Assembly (NCBI GenBank): GCA_003215775.1
Contig: QCJW01000004.1
Location: 39,959 to 103,958 of the forward strand
Origin: Prochlorococcus sp. AG-409-G20
GTDB lineage: Bacteria; Cyanobacteriota; Cyanobacteriia; PCC-6307; Cyanobiaceae
Reading direction: 5' to 3'
DNA length: 64,000 nucleotides
The notes beneath the pieces are model-generated. The model was not told where the DNA came from. It was given only the letters and a program-made list of their open reading frames with translations, and made no database searches. Shown piece by piece: positions 41,786-51,368 of the stretch. Position numbers and translations under genes: made by a program. Each line of letters begins with the position of its first letter. Position 1 is the stretch's first letter.

Positions 41786-41925
41786 CCATTCAGGATCCAA
41801 TTACATTGGCTGTTAAAGAATTGCTTTAAATTCAAAGCCTATTGTTCTTTTCTTAAGCACCTGTATTACTTATTGATTTTAAGTTTCAGGTGTAACTCAA
41901 ATAATCCTTTCACCCTACTAATTCA

Positions 41926-42582
41926 ATGGCGGACGTATCAGCCAAGCTTGTTAAAGAACTGCGTGACAAAACTGGCGCAGGAATGATGGATTGCAAAAAG
42001 GCCCTCGCAGAAAGTGATGGTGATGCAGAAAAGGCCGTTGAATGGCTTCGTCAGAAAGGTATTTCAAGTGCTGAGAAGAAATCTGGACGTGTAGCAGCAG
42101 AAGGGGCTATTGGTAGTTATATCCATACTGGGGCAAGGGTAGGAGTACTTCTTGAATTGAATTGTGAAACTGATTTTGTTGCGCGTGGCGAACTTTTCCA
42201 GGGACTTTTGAGAGATGTAGCAATGCAAATAGCAGCTTGCCCTAATGTTGAATATGTAAAGATAGACGATATACCTGTAAGCATTGTTGAGAAAGAAAAA
42301 GGCATCGAAATGGGTAGAGATGATTTGGAAGGAAAACCAGATCAGATGAAAGTAAAAATTGTTGAAGGAAGAATCAATAAAAGATTAAAGGAATTGGCCT
42401 TAATGGATCAACCATTTATTCGTGATGGATCCATAACTGTAGAAGAATTAGTTAAACAAGTTGGAGGAAAGATTGGGGAGAATGTTCAAGTTCGTCGATT
42501 CACGCGTTATACCCTCGGTGAAGGAATAGAAATAGACAAAACTGATTTTGCTACAGAAGTAGCTTCAATGTCAGCAGCATAA
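41926..42582 (+). CDS. tsf: Elongation factor Ts
   Basis: EF-Ts exchanges GDP for GTP on EF-Tu. The 218-aa protein begins with the UBA-like [20 protein letters not shown], then [20 protein letters not shown] and [15 protein letters not shown], the TDFVAR motif that contacts EF-Tu. It is the short form used in cyanobacteria. The rpsB-tsf pair is conserved. Confidence 0.98.
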   Translation: MADVSAKLVKELRDKTGAGMMDCKKALAESDGDAEKAVEWLRQKGISSAEKKSGRVAAEGAIGSYIHTGARVGVLLELNCETDFVARGELFQGLLRDVAMQIAACPNVEYVKIDDIPVSIVEKEKGIEMGRDDLEGKPDQMKVKIVEGRINKRLKELALMDQPFIRDGSITVEELVKQVGGKIGENVQVRRFTRYTLGEGIEIDKTDFATEVASMSAA

Positions 42583-42600
42583 AATTTAAATAAAGATAAA

Positions 42601-43815
42601 TTGAAAAGGCTAGATCCTCACCAGCAACTTAAATACCTCAGGTTGAAGTGTAATTCACTCTCACCATTAATATATAGGGACTATGCTTTATATCTTCAAG
42701 TAGTTAGAAATATACTTAAAAGTACTATAAGAAAGGTTGTATTTACTATTATCACAGAAAAAGGTATTGATGTTTTCTCCAACTTCTCCATAGATGAACG
42801 AGAAGTTTTAAAGATTAAAATCGAAAAGCTTATATCTAGATGTTGTTCATTGCTAACAGTTGAACATCTAATCGATCTGTCAAGGAAGATTGATGAAGAA
42901 AAGAAATTGCTCCAAGAACAAGCTAAAGATGAGTTGATTAATATGTTTAAGAGAGATCGAAATTCTCATACTTATGAAGAAGGATCAATTGAATTAAATA
43001 TTAGACCGCCTCTCAATAATATTTCTAGATTAGACGGTTGGACTGAATACACAGAGGAAAGTATTGATGGCTCTGTAACTCTAAATCCTAAGGAGGTTTA
43101 TCCTGATGAATCAAACTTAGAGCTCATTAGTTTAGAGAAGAATGAAGAAGACGATAAGGAGTACTTAAATGATGAATTTAAAGGTAAAGAAGAACTAACT
43201 TCTAATGGAATAGATTTCTTTAAAGATTTGTTCTTATTGGCTGGACGTTCTTTTATTCCTAATAAATCTAGGATTCGAAAGACAACTAATCAAGCCATCG
43301 ATAATGAAGATTCTCTTTATAAGGAAGAATCTTCAGATTTCAATCTTCTTCCAGATAATCCAATTGAACTTTCAAGTTGGATAGTATCCTTCGATACTGC
43401 TTTAACACGAAGATTAAGAAATCTTTCTCATGCTATAAATATGGAGTTAATGAGTTATGGAATAGTAAATGTATTAATACCAGTTAATCTTCTTGAAGCA
43501 GTTCTTTCGGGTAATATTCAGACTAATAATTCAACATCAAATCTTATCACCCTAAATATTCCCATACATGGTTCTAATGACGACGAATCTATTGAAATAT
43601 CATGTGTTTTACTTCGTACCTCAGATTTAGAATTCGAAAATCCACATTTAAGAAAAGTTCGATCATTAATTAAAAGCCACCGACAGAATCTGTTTACAAT
43701 GGTTAAGCAACAAAAGCATTGGCAGACTAGAGCTATTACGGCAGAATTGCATCAAAGTTGGTGGACTGCTAATCAGAAGTCTTTATCCAAAAATGTCTCA
43801 GGAGCTGACGACTGA
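42601..43815 (+). CDS. Hypothetical protein between tsf and recG, 404 aa
   Basis: This 404-aa protein starts with TTG 18 bases after the tsf stop and overlaps the start of recG by 23 bases. The N-terminal third is helical and charged, the middle (about residues 150-220) is acidic and low-complexity, and the C-terminal third (about 250-395) has DFNLLPDNPIELSSWIVSFD and RRLRNLSHAINMELMSYGIV. There are no motifs of a known enzyme. Position between tsf and recG suggests a link to translation or DNA repair, but this is only context. Confidence 0.75.
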   Translation: MKRLDPHQQLKYLRLKCNSLSPLIYRDYALYLQVVRNILKSTIRKVVFTIITEKGIDVFSNFSIDEREVLKIKIEKLISRCCSLLTVEHLIDLSRKIDEEKKLLQEQAKDELINMFKRDRNSHTYEEGSIELNIRPPLNNISRLDGWTEYTEESIDGSVTLNPKEVYPDESNLELISLEKNEEDDKEYLNDEFKGKEELTSNGIDFFKDLFLLAGRSFIPNKSRIRKTTNQAIDNEDSLYKEESSDFNLLPDNPIELSSWIVSFDTALTRRLRNLSHAINMELMSYGIVNVLIPVNLLEAVLSGNIQTNNSTSNLITLNIPIHGSNDDESIEISCVLLRTSDLEFENPHLRKVRSLIKSHRQNLFTMVKQQKHWQTRAITAELHQSWWTANQKSLSKNVSGADD

Positions 43816-46297
43816 ACAATTTAATAAATTAGAGTCATGGATTAGGCCTATCCAACAGGCACTATCTATAGAGGTTGATAAAGACTTCTCTAATATTCAA
43901 GGCAGGCAAGATTTTTTTAATGGATATATCAGTAAGCAGATAGTAAAATGTGAAATTATAAATGAAGGTTCACATTTTCATAATGATTTGGAAAAGCTAG
44001 CAGATGATTTTTTGTTATATCCCAGCCTTTCTAAGAATAGAAGACAAAGACTAATAGCTAAGACTAGACAGTATCTACATTCAATTAATAACTATTATCA
44101 TCTTCCTATTCGCAAGAACAGCCCTAAATTAGTTTTTAAAGATATTCCTGAAAAAAGCTATAGCAATTTGTCTAATACTTCTTGTGATCATGATTTGCTT
44201 ACATCTATTTCTAACCTAAAAGGTGTTGGCCCAAAAATATCGGATAAATTATCAAATTTAGGAATTCTAACTATTCAAGATGCTTTAATGTATTATCCAA
44301 GAGACTATATTGATTATTCCTCTCTTGTTAATATTGACCAGTTAAAGGATGGACAAACAGCTACCATCCTTGCAACTTTGCGCAAATGCAATTCTTTTGT
44401 AAGCCCTAGAAACCCCAATCTTGCAATTATCGAATTGTATTTGCAAGATGAAACAGGAAGACTCAAAGTCAGTAGATTTATTGCTGGTAAAAGGTTTAGT
44501 AATTATTCCTATTTAAAGAGTCAGACCCGCCTTTATTCACCAGGGTCTTACGTTGCTGTCAGTGGCCTTGTTAAATCTGGAGCTTATGGCAAATCATTTC
44601 AAGACCCGCAAATCGAAGTATTAGAGAGTAAAAAGTCACCTTTAAACTCGAAGAGTATAGGTCAAATCGTTCCAATATATACACTAACTGAAGGTATTAC
44701 AGCAGAAAAATTTCGAAGTACTATAACTGAAATTTTACCACTTGTGAAATTCTTAAAAGATCCTTTACCTAAAGAACTTATTGAAAGGATTTCTCTTCTT
44801 AGTAAGCAGAAGGCATTGATTTCAATTCATCGTCCTAAAGATAAACTTTCCTTAAAAAAAGCAAGGAGGAGATTGGTCTTTGATGAATTCTTTTTATTAC
44901 AATTAACATTGTTGCGTAGACGTATTTCGCATAGAAGTAATTTATCTCTACCTCTTAAATGTTCTAGGGTAAAAAATAGTCTTGTTTCAAGATTACTTGA
45001 TCTTTTGCCTTTCTCATTAACTAAAGCTCAATTAAAGGTTATTTCAGAAATAGAAGATGATATTTCTAAACCTGAACCAATGGCTCGTTTGTTGCAAGGT
45101 GATGTTGGCAGTGGTAAGACTGTTGTGGCTCTTGTGGCTCTTTTAAATGCAGTTGAATCTGGTTGTCAGGGAGCATTTATGGCTCCCACAGAAGTTTTAG
45201 CAGAGCAACACTATCGGACATTATGCAAGTGGCTACCTCAACTTCACGTTAATGTTGAGTTGTTGACAGGATCAACATCTTCAATAAAGAGGAAAAATTT
45301 ATTTAGTGATCTAGTAAATGGTTCGATTAACATTCTTGTAGGAACTCACGCTTTAATTGAAGATCCTGTTTCCTTTTCTAGGTTGGGTTTAGTAGTTGTA
45401 GATGAACAGCATCGTTTTGGAGTTAATCAACGTAATCGTCTTCTTAACAAAGGGTTACAGCCACATTTATTGACAATGACAGCCACTCCAATTCCTAGGA
45501 CACTTGCACTCTCTTTGCATGGTGACCTTGATGTTAGCCAGATTGATGAAATGCCACCTAATAGAAAAACTATATTAACTAGCTTATTGTCATCATCAAG
45601 TAGAAATAAAGCATATGAACTAATTAGAACCGAAGTCCTAAAAGGACAACGAGCCTATGTTGTGTTACCCCTTGTAGAGGAATCAGAAAAACTTGATTTT
45701 CGTTCGGCGGTAGAGGTTTATAAGTCTTTGTCAACTGAAGTTTTCCCCGATTTCAATGTTGGATTACTGCATGGTCGGATGACTAGCCAGGAGAAGCAGG
45801 ATGCCATAAAAGAATTTGCAAATGGATCATGCAAAGTTCTCGTGTCTACAACTGTTATTGAAGTGGGTGTAGATGTACCAGACGCAACCGTCATGGTAAT
45901 AGAACATGCTGAAAGGTTTGGATTGGCTCAATTGCATCAATTGCGTGGCCGGGTAGGTAGAGGAACTAAAACTTCATATTGTCTATTGATTAACGAAAGT
46001 TCTAATCAACTTGCAAGACAGAGACTGGAAATCCTCACTCGCTCTAATGATGGCTTTGAAATTTCTGAATTGGATCTACGTCTAAGGGGACCTGGTCAAG
46101 TTCTTGGAACAAAGCAGTCTGGCCTTCCTGATTTCGCTTTGGCTAGTCTTGTTGAAGATTCAGAAGTATTAGAAATTGCAAGGAATGAAGCAAAAAAACT
46201 ATTAGAAATAGATCCAGACCTCCAAAAACATCAGCTTTTAAAGGAACTTGTTTTACAGTATTGGGAGGCTTTTTGTGGTAAAGCACATTTGAACTAG
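43793..46297 (+). CDS. recG: ATP-dependent DNA helicase RecG
   Basis: RecG remodels stalled replication forks and Holliday junctions. The 834 aa hold an N-terminal extension (about 1-140), the wedge domain with LKGVGPKISDKLSNLGI, and the SF2 helicase core: I in LLQGDVGSGKT (about residues 434-444), DEQH in VVDEQHRFG, TATPIPRTL (III), LLHGRM (IV), STTVIEVGVD (V) and HQLRGRVGRG (VI). The start overlaps the previous gene by 23 bases, so it may be translationally coupled. Confidence 0.97.
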   Translation: MSQELTTEQFNKLESWIRPIQQALSIEVDKDFSNIQGRQDFFNGYISKQIVKCEIINEGSHFHNDLEKLADDFLLYPSLSKNRRQRLIAKTRQYLHSINNYYHLPIRKNSPKLVFKDIPEKSYSNLSNTSCDHDLLTSISNLKGVGPKISDKLSNLGILTIQDALMYYPRDYIDYSSLVNIDQLKDGQTATILATLRKCNSFVSPRNPNLAIIELYLQDETGRLKVSRFIAGKRFSNYSYLKSQTRLYSPGSYVAVSGLVKSGAYGKSFQDPQIEVLESKKSPLNSKSIGQIVPIYTLTEGITAEKFRSTITEILPLVKFLKDPLPKELIERISLLSKQKALISIHRPKDKLSLKKARRRLVFDEFFLLQLTLLRRRISHRSNLSLPLKCSRVKNSLVSRLLDLLPFSLTKAQLKVISEIEDDISKPEPMARLLQGDVGSGKTVVALVALLNAVESGCQGAFMAPTEVLAEQHYRTLCKWLPQLHVNVELLTGSTSSIKRKNLFSDLVNGSINILVGTHALIEDPVSFSRLGLVVVDEQHRFGVNQRNRLLNKGLQPHLLTMTATPIPRTLALSLHGDLDVSQIDEMPPNRKTILTSLLSSSSRNKAYELIRTEVLKGQRAYVVLPLVEESEKLDFRSAVEVYKSLSTEVFPDFNVGLLHGRMTSQEKQDAIKEFANGSCKVLVSTTVIEVGVDVPDATVMVIEHAERFGLAQLHQLRGRVGRGTKTSYCLLINESSNQLARQRLEILTRSNDGFEISELDLRLRGPGQVLGTKQSGLPDFALASLVEDSEVLEIARNEAKKLLEIDPDLQKHQLLKELVLQYWEAFCGKAHLN

Positions 46298-46298
46298 A

Positions 46299-46307
46299 TT
46301 TTCCACA
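46299..46307 (+). promoter_or_regulatory. DnaA-box-like site TTTTCCACA
   Basis: A perfect TTTTCCACA nonamer, the cyanobacterial form of the DnaA box, just after recG. Two more, inverted, lie 260-285 bases away. Confidence 0.4.
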
Positions 46308-46563
46308 GAGACTAGACTCATTTGAGACTCATTTTTTTATTGGGTACTCATCTTTGTTCTAGCCTTTTTGGGGCATTTTTAAATACAGTTAGTGAATTTA
46401 AGTTCGATTATGCAAAAAATTCAAGTTTTCCCAGCAGTTTTAGAAGAAATATGCATGTTAACCTTTTTGTGGCTCTTCTGGTTATTTCAACGAATCTTTT
46501 GCTTTCGTACTGTTCTTTGACCAAATATTGCTTCGTTTTTAGACTTTTTATCGAGAATCTCTT

Positions 46564-46572
46564 TGTGGAAAA
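46564..46572 (-). promoter_or_regulatory. DnaA-box-like site TTTTCCACA (inverted)
   Basis: TGTGGAAAA is the exact complement of TTTTCCACA, followed at 46585-46593 by TGTGGAAAG (one mismatch). Confidence 0.4.
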
Positions 46573-46604
46573 CTTAGGTTTTGTTGTGGAAAGTGAATGA
46601 ATTT

Positions 46605-47339
46605 ATGCCTAAACCATGGAATGTTATACCTATCGTTGACTCTGGAGAACCTCTTGTTAGTCTTCCTAGTTCGGTTTATTGTCTAGAGCCTCATCCTTAC
46701 TTTTCTTTAGGTGCTCCTTATACAAATTCTAATGACCCTTGGAAATTACGTTTAGCCGTCATAGATCGTTTGCTTAATGCTCAAGAAAATTTATATAGGG
46801 CTGAGAGTGGTCTTAAACTCGCAGTCTTTGATGCTTGGCGCTCAGTAGAAGTTCAATCATTCATGGTTCAACATGTTGTACAGAAGCAATGTCAAGCAAA
46901 AGGATTAGATATCTCTGATCAAGGTCATAGTAAAGAAATCGATAAAATCAAACAAGAAGTAAATCGTTTTTGGGCTTTACCTAGTACAGATAAAAACCAA
47001 CCTCCGCCTCATAGCACTGGATCAGCTGTTGATTTGACACTGGCTGATTTAGAAGGTTCGGTATTAGATATGGGAAGTCCAATTGATGAAATAGGTTCTA
47101 TCTCAAATCCGGATTATTTTGAATCAATTGCACATGAAAAAGATAACTCTGATGCTTTTATATGGAATAAAAGAAGGAAGTTGCTCTCAAATGTAATGAA
47201 AGAAGCTGGTTTTGTTCAACATCCAAATGAATGGTGGCACTTTAGTTATGGAGATCAGATGTGGGCTTGGTTAAGTAAATCTGATAAGGCCATTTATGGA
47301 TTAGCTAGACCAATGGAAAGTAACTCTTCTACTTTCTGA
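46605..47339 (+). CDS. D-Ala-D-Ala dipeptidase (VanX/DdpX-type, M15D)
   Basis: A zinc peptidase that splits D-Ala-D-Ala, possibly for peptidoglycan recycling. The start is taken at MPKPWNV (46605), because the longer frame adds only a non-conserved N-terminus. Motifs are FDAWRSVEVQ, PPHSTGSAVDLTL (SxHxxGxAxD zinc site) and NEWWHFSYGD (ExWH with the catalytic Glu). The 244-aa length is close to the family. The 3' end overlaps sir on the other strand by 46 bases. Confidence 0.87.
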   Translation: MPKPWNVIPIVDSGEPLVSLPSSVYCLEPHPYFSLGAPYTNSNDPWKLRLAVIDRLLNAQENLYRAESGLKLAVFDAWRSVEVQSFMVQHVVQKQCQAKGLDISDQGHSKEIDKIKQEVNRFWALPSTDKNQPPPHSTGSAVDLTLADLEGSVLDMGSPIDEIGSISNPDYFESIAHEKDNSDAFIWNKRRKLLSNVMKEAGFVQHPNEWWHFSYGDQMWAWLSKSDKAIYGLARPMESNSSTF

Positions 47340-49105
47340 TCTCCAATCTTTTTAATGTAATCACCAAAATCTAAATTCTTCCCACCATCTTTCCAGCTAA
47401 TTAATAAAGGTTCTAGTGTTTTTTCTAATTGATCAATTGGCATTCTTTGGATAAATGGCTTAGCTAATCTTTGAAGATTAGCTGTACCACCAAGCCAAAG
47501 TTGATATTGATTTACTCCACTACCTACTAGTGATAGTTCAGCCATATATGGTCTGGCACATCCATTGGGGCATCCAGTAACTCGAATCAGTATTGGCTTT
47601 GAAATTTCTAGTTGCTTTAACTGAGTCTCTATTCGATTTAAGATTGTTGGTAGTGCTCTTTCTGCTTCTGTAATAGCAAGTCCACATAAGGGTAGTGCGG
47701 GGCATGCCATGGCGTGCCTTAGCAAAGGCTTAGGTGATTCAGGTCTAGTAATTCCTAATTCTCTTATTGCTTCTTTTATTGTTGATTTTTGATGTTTACC
47801 TATATTGCATAAGAGAATATCTTGGTTAGGTGTTAGTCTAATTTCAATTTGATACTTTTGAATAATATCTCTTAGTTTCTTTTTGAATTCACCATGCAAT
47901 CTACCACATAGTAAAGGAATTCCTACAAACCACATGTTTGGAGATTGTTTATGCCAGCCTAGGTAGTCCTCAAATACCATCCTAGGCTCTTTCTTTATGT
48001 TTTCTATTGTTCCTTGATAGTATTTGGTTTGCAGTTCCTTCTTAAACCAATCAATACCTTTATCATGAAGTAAGTACTTCATACGGGCATGTCTTCTTGT
48101 TTTTCTGTCGCCATAGTCTCTTTGTAATGCAAGAATTGACTGGACTAGATCAAAAATAGAATCTGATTTTATATATCCAAGAGGCTCTGCTTTCCTAGCA
48201 AATGTTTCATCATTATTATGATTTCTTCCCATTCCTCCGCCAATATAGACATTGCAACCTTCTAGTTTTCCTTTGATGTTTGTAAAAGCAACTAATCCAA
48301 TGTCATGAGTTAATAGATCAACTGAGTTATCTCCAGGAACTGTTACAGCACATTTAAACTTTCTTGGCAAATATGAAGACCCATATAATGGTTCGTTAAT
48401 GTCACCGCTGAATAGACCCTTATTTATTTGTTTTTCCCTTGCTTTATTTACTTTTTGATTAGGATTTATCTTATATTTTAAATCTCCATCAACCCAAAGC
48501 TCTAAATAAGAATCCTGAGCAGCTGATGGGGTTAAAAGATCAGCAATGTCATTTGCTAGTTTTCTTGCGGCAGGATACCCTCCTTCTTGAAAAGGGGCTG
48601 CTGGAGCCATCACGTTTCGATTTATATCTCCGCAGGCTGCAAGTGTTGAACCCATAGCTTTAATAATTGTTCCAATCACTTCTCTCAGTTTTTCTTTGCG
48701 AATCCCGTGCATTTGAAATGCTTGTCTTGTTGTGGCTCGAAGAGTTCCATTGCCAAAATGGTCAGAAAGGTCATCTAGGGCAACAAATAATGGTGCTGGT
48801 ATATAGCCTCCGGGACTTCTAAGCCTCAGCATCATTTGCCAGTCTTTTTCTTGTCCTTTTTTCCTATTTTCCCTATCGTCTTGTTGATAGCTACCGTGAA
48901 ATTTCAGGAGCTGAACTGCGTCATTAGTGAAGTGATCACTGGGATTTTCTAGTTCTGTTGCAAGAGGTTCACGAAGGTGCTTGCTATCTGTCTTGAACTG
49001 TTCGAATTTTGTTTTTTCGGCTCCATTAGCAATACAGGGAGAGAGCTCTCTCCCTGTCATCGCCTTGGTTTCATTCTCTCCTTCGGTCACGGCTAAAAGA
49101 TTCAC
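47294..49105 (-). CDS. sir: Ferredoxin-dependent sulfite reductase
   Basis: Sir reduces sulfite to sulfide in assimilatory sulfur metabolism with ferredoxin as donor. The 603-aa protein has the N-terminal ferredoxin-binding and siroheme half (GTLRATTRQAFQMHG, AACGDINRNVMAPA, NVYIGGGMGR) and the [4Fe-4S]-siroheme cysteines in MACPALPLCGLA and VTGCPNGCARPY. It is divergent from glyS. Start at 49105 is plausible; a slightly later start is possible. Confidence 0.96.
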   Translation of the reverse strand: MNLLAVTEGENETKAMTGRELSPCIANGAEKTKFEQFKTDSKHLREPLATELENPSDHFTNDAVQLLKFHGSYQQDDRENRKKGQEKDWQMMLRLRSPGGYIPAPLFVALDDLSDHFGNGTLRATTRQAFQMHGIRKEKLREVIGTIIKAMGSTLAACGDINRNVMAPAAPFQEGGYPAARKLANDIADLLTPSAAQDSYLELWVDGDLKYKINPNQKVNKAREKQINKGLFSGDINEPLYGSSYLPRKFKCAVTVPGDNSVDLLTHDIGLVAFTNIKGKLEGCNVYIGGGMGRNHNNDETFARKAEPLGYIKSDSIFDLVQSILALQRDYGDRKTRRHARMKYLLHDKGIDWFKKELQTKYYQGTIENIKKEPRMVFEDYLGWHKQSPNMWFVGIPLLCGRLHGEFKKKLRDIIQKYQIEIRLTPNQDILLCNIGKHQKSTIKEAIRELGITRPESPKPLLRHAMACPALPLCGLAITEAERALPTILNRIETQLKQLEISKPILIRVTGCPNGCARPYMAELSLVGSGVNQYQLWLGGTANLQRLAKPFIQRMPIDQLEKTLEPLLISWKDGGKNLDFGDYIKKIGDQKVEELLSIGLANP

Positions 49106-49183
49106 ATATATACCGTAGCGAAGCGGAGCAAGTTTATTGTCACGTAAGTGAATAAAATGTGAAGGATCATTCCTTAAGTTTTA

Positions 49184-51349
49184 GTGTCTACTTTTCTTCT
49201 TGAGATTGGTACTGAAGAACTCCCTGCAGATTTTTCCAGGCTTGTACTACCTCAGTTGAAGTCCTTGGTTTTGGACGATTTAAGAAAAGCTCGCCTTAAG
49301 CATGGTGAAATCTCATGTCATGGTACCCCTCGCAGAATTGTTGTTTTGGTTAATGAAATCTCAGATTTTTCTGATGATCTTGAAGAAGAACGTAAAGGTC
49401 CTCCACTTGAGAAGGCTTTTAAAAATAATCAGCCCACTAATGCTGCAATAGGCTTTGCTAATAGGTTCAATTTATCAGTTGAGCAACTTGAGATTAGAGA
49501 TACACCAAAAGGTGAATTTGTTTATGCAAAATTTGTTGAAAAAGGCTTATTAGCTTCTGAATTGTTAGCTGATCTGATACCTCAGTGGATAGGTAACCTC
49601 CAGGGAAAACGTTTTATGAGATGGGGGACAGGGGAAAGACGTTTTTCTCGCCCTGTTAGGTGGTTGATTGCTCTTTTGGATGAGAAGTTAATTCCGATTG
49701 ATTTAAAAGGAGGTGATCCTGAAATAAAAGCAGAATTATTTAGTAGAGGACACCGTCTTTATAATAATAAAATAAAGATTAGACTAGCCAGTGAATATCT
49801 TGAGACTTTGGCTAAAAATGGAGTTGTAGTTAATCGATCAGAAAGAAAGGACGTTATTAAGAAATTGATTGAAAAAGAGTCAGCCAAATCTAATGCATTT
49901 GCGGATATTCCCGAAAATCTTTTAGAAGAATTGACTGATTTAGTTGAATCACCCTCAATTCTTCAAGGAGATATAGACAAGTCTTTTTTAGAATTACCTG
50001 CAGAGGTCTTAAGTACGGCAATGAAAGTTCATCAACGTTATGTACCTCTTTATAAAAAGGATTCGATTGATGATCCTTTGTTGATGAATTGTAAGCAGAA
50101 TCTAAATCCTAAATTCCTATGTGTTTGTAATTGTTTGCCTTCGGCATTAGTTAATGTCAAGAGAGGAAATGAAAGAGTATTAAGAGCAAGACTTGCTGAT
50201 GCAGATTTCTTTCTAAAGACGGATCTGAAAATGACTAGTTTGGACAGATGTCAAAAACTTAAATCCGTTTTATTTGCAGAAGGACTTGGTACATTATTTA
50301 ACCGTGTTGAACGAATTCAATGGGTTGTTGAACACCTCTTGCCTTATTTGGATTTCTCTATTTCTAAACAAACTCAAGCTAAGAAAGCAGCCTTACTATG
50401 TAAACATGATCTTGTAAGTGAGATAGTTGGTGAATTCCCTGAGCTTCAAGGAATTATAGGGGCTAAGTATTTATATACAGAAGGTGAGTCTAGAGAGGTC
50501 TCATTGGCTGTTTTAGAACAATATCTTCCTAAAAGCTCTGATGGAGAAGTGCCTAAAACAGATATTGGATCTTTGCTTGCTATATCTGAAAGGATTGAGT
50601 TGCTACTTAGTATTTTTGCAAAAGGAGAAAGGCCTAGTGGGTCTTCAGATCCTTACGCGTTAAGAAGAGCTAGTAATGGAATCTTACAAATTCTATGGAA
50701 TTGCAGTTGGCGGATTGATTTAAATTCTTTTATAAACACTGCGATTGGATATTGGAATGCTTTGTTTCCGGATCTAATTGTAGATTCGGATTTATTGTTA
50801 ACAGACTTAAAGGAGTTTCTTCGGCAGAGGTTCATAAGTCTTCTAGAAGATCTTGATAAAAATCCAGATATAGTTCAATCTTTAGCAGGTCAAACCATTC
50901 CTATAGAAAATGTTCTATCAGATCCATTAGATGTTAAGGAGAGGTATGAACTTCTGGTAAAAATGAGGCATGATGGTATCTTGCAGTCGGTAATGGCAGT
51001 TGTTACTAGAGCTGCAAGACTTGCTGAGAATGCAAATATAGATAAGTCTATATTCTCTCCCATTGGAATTATTGATACTAATCTATTTGAGAGCGAATGT
51101 GAATTTGCAATGCTTAAGGTTTTAAACTCTTTAGAACCTATTGTAAAGAAGAAAACAAGTTATAGATATCATGAACTTGCGACTGAATTGGTTGCAAGTG
51201 CTGGAACTTTGGAAAACTTCTTTGATGGAGATAACAGTGTTATGGTTATGGTGAATGACCCTAAAATTCGTAATAATAGATTAAATTTGCTGGCAATTCT
51301 TAGAAACCAAGCATATATTCTTGCTGATTTTACTAGGATTAATAATTAA
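49184..51349 (+). CDS. glyS: Glycyl-tRNA synthetase beta subunit
   Basis: The beta chain of the alpha2-beta2 glycyl-tRNA synthetase. The 721 aa begin with the family's LLEIGTEELPADF and contain GTPRRIVVLV, RFMRWGTGERRFSRPVRWLI and a RASNGILQIL region, with an anticodon-binding C-terminus (about residues 600-720). The start is GTG at 49184. The alpha subunit (glyQ) is not in the window, as is usual in cyanobacteria. Confidence 0.97.
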   Translation: MSTFLLEIGTEELPADFSRLVLPQLKSLVLDDLRKARLKHGEISCHGTPRRIVVLVNEISDFSDDLEEERKGPPLEKAFKNNQPTNAAIGFANRFNLSVEQLEIRDTPKGEFVYAKFVEKGLLASELLADLIPQWIGNLQGKRFMRWGTGERRFSRPVRWLIALLDEKLIPIDLKGGDPEIKAELFSRGHRLYNNKIKIRLASEYLETLAKNGVVVNRSERKDVIKKLIEKESAKSNAFADIPENLLEELTDLVESPSILQGDIDKSFLELPAEVLSTAMKVHQRYVPLYKKDSIDDPLLMNCKQNLNPKFLCVCNCLPSALVNVKRGNERVLRARLADADFFLKTDLKMTSLDRCQKLKSVLFAEGLGTLFNRVERIQWVVEHLLPYLDFSISKQTQAKKAALLCKHDLVSEIVGEFPELQGIIGAKYLYTEGESREVSLAVLEQYLPKSSDGEVPKTDIGSLLAISERIELLLSIFAKGERPSGSSDPYALRRASNGILQILWNCSWRIDLNSFINTAIGYWNALFPDLIVDSDLLLTDLKEFLRQRFISLLEDLDKNPDIVQSLAGQTIPIENVLSDPLDVKERYELLVKMRHDGILQSVMAVVTRAARLAENANIDKSIFSPIGIIDTNLFESECEFAMLKVLNSLEPIVKKKTSYRYHELATELVASAGTLENFFDGDNSVMVMVNDPKIRNNRLNLLAILRNQAYILADFTRINN

Positions 51350-51368
51350 AATCTACAAATAGATATAT

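Larger units (their letters stand above)
46298..46604. other. 307-base gap with DnaA-box-like sites
   Basis: An AT-rich region between recG and the M15 peptidase. The only long frame (46322-46600) is low-complexity and not convincing as a gene. The region contains TTTTCCACA at 46299-46307, its exact reverse complement at 46564-46572 and a near match at 46585-46593. Confidence 0.55.

Noticed and set aside
41860..41894. CACCTG...CAGGTG inverted repeat before tsf
   Set aside because: The arms are only 6 bp with a loop of over 20 bases; such matches are common by chance.
46322..46600. 92-aa plus-strand ORF between recG and the dipeptidase gene
   Set aside because: The translation is Phe/Leu/Ser-rich and reads as AT-rich noncoding DNA; it overlaps the dipeptidase region and has no motif.
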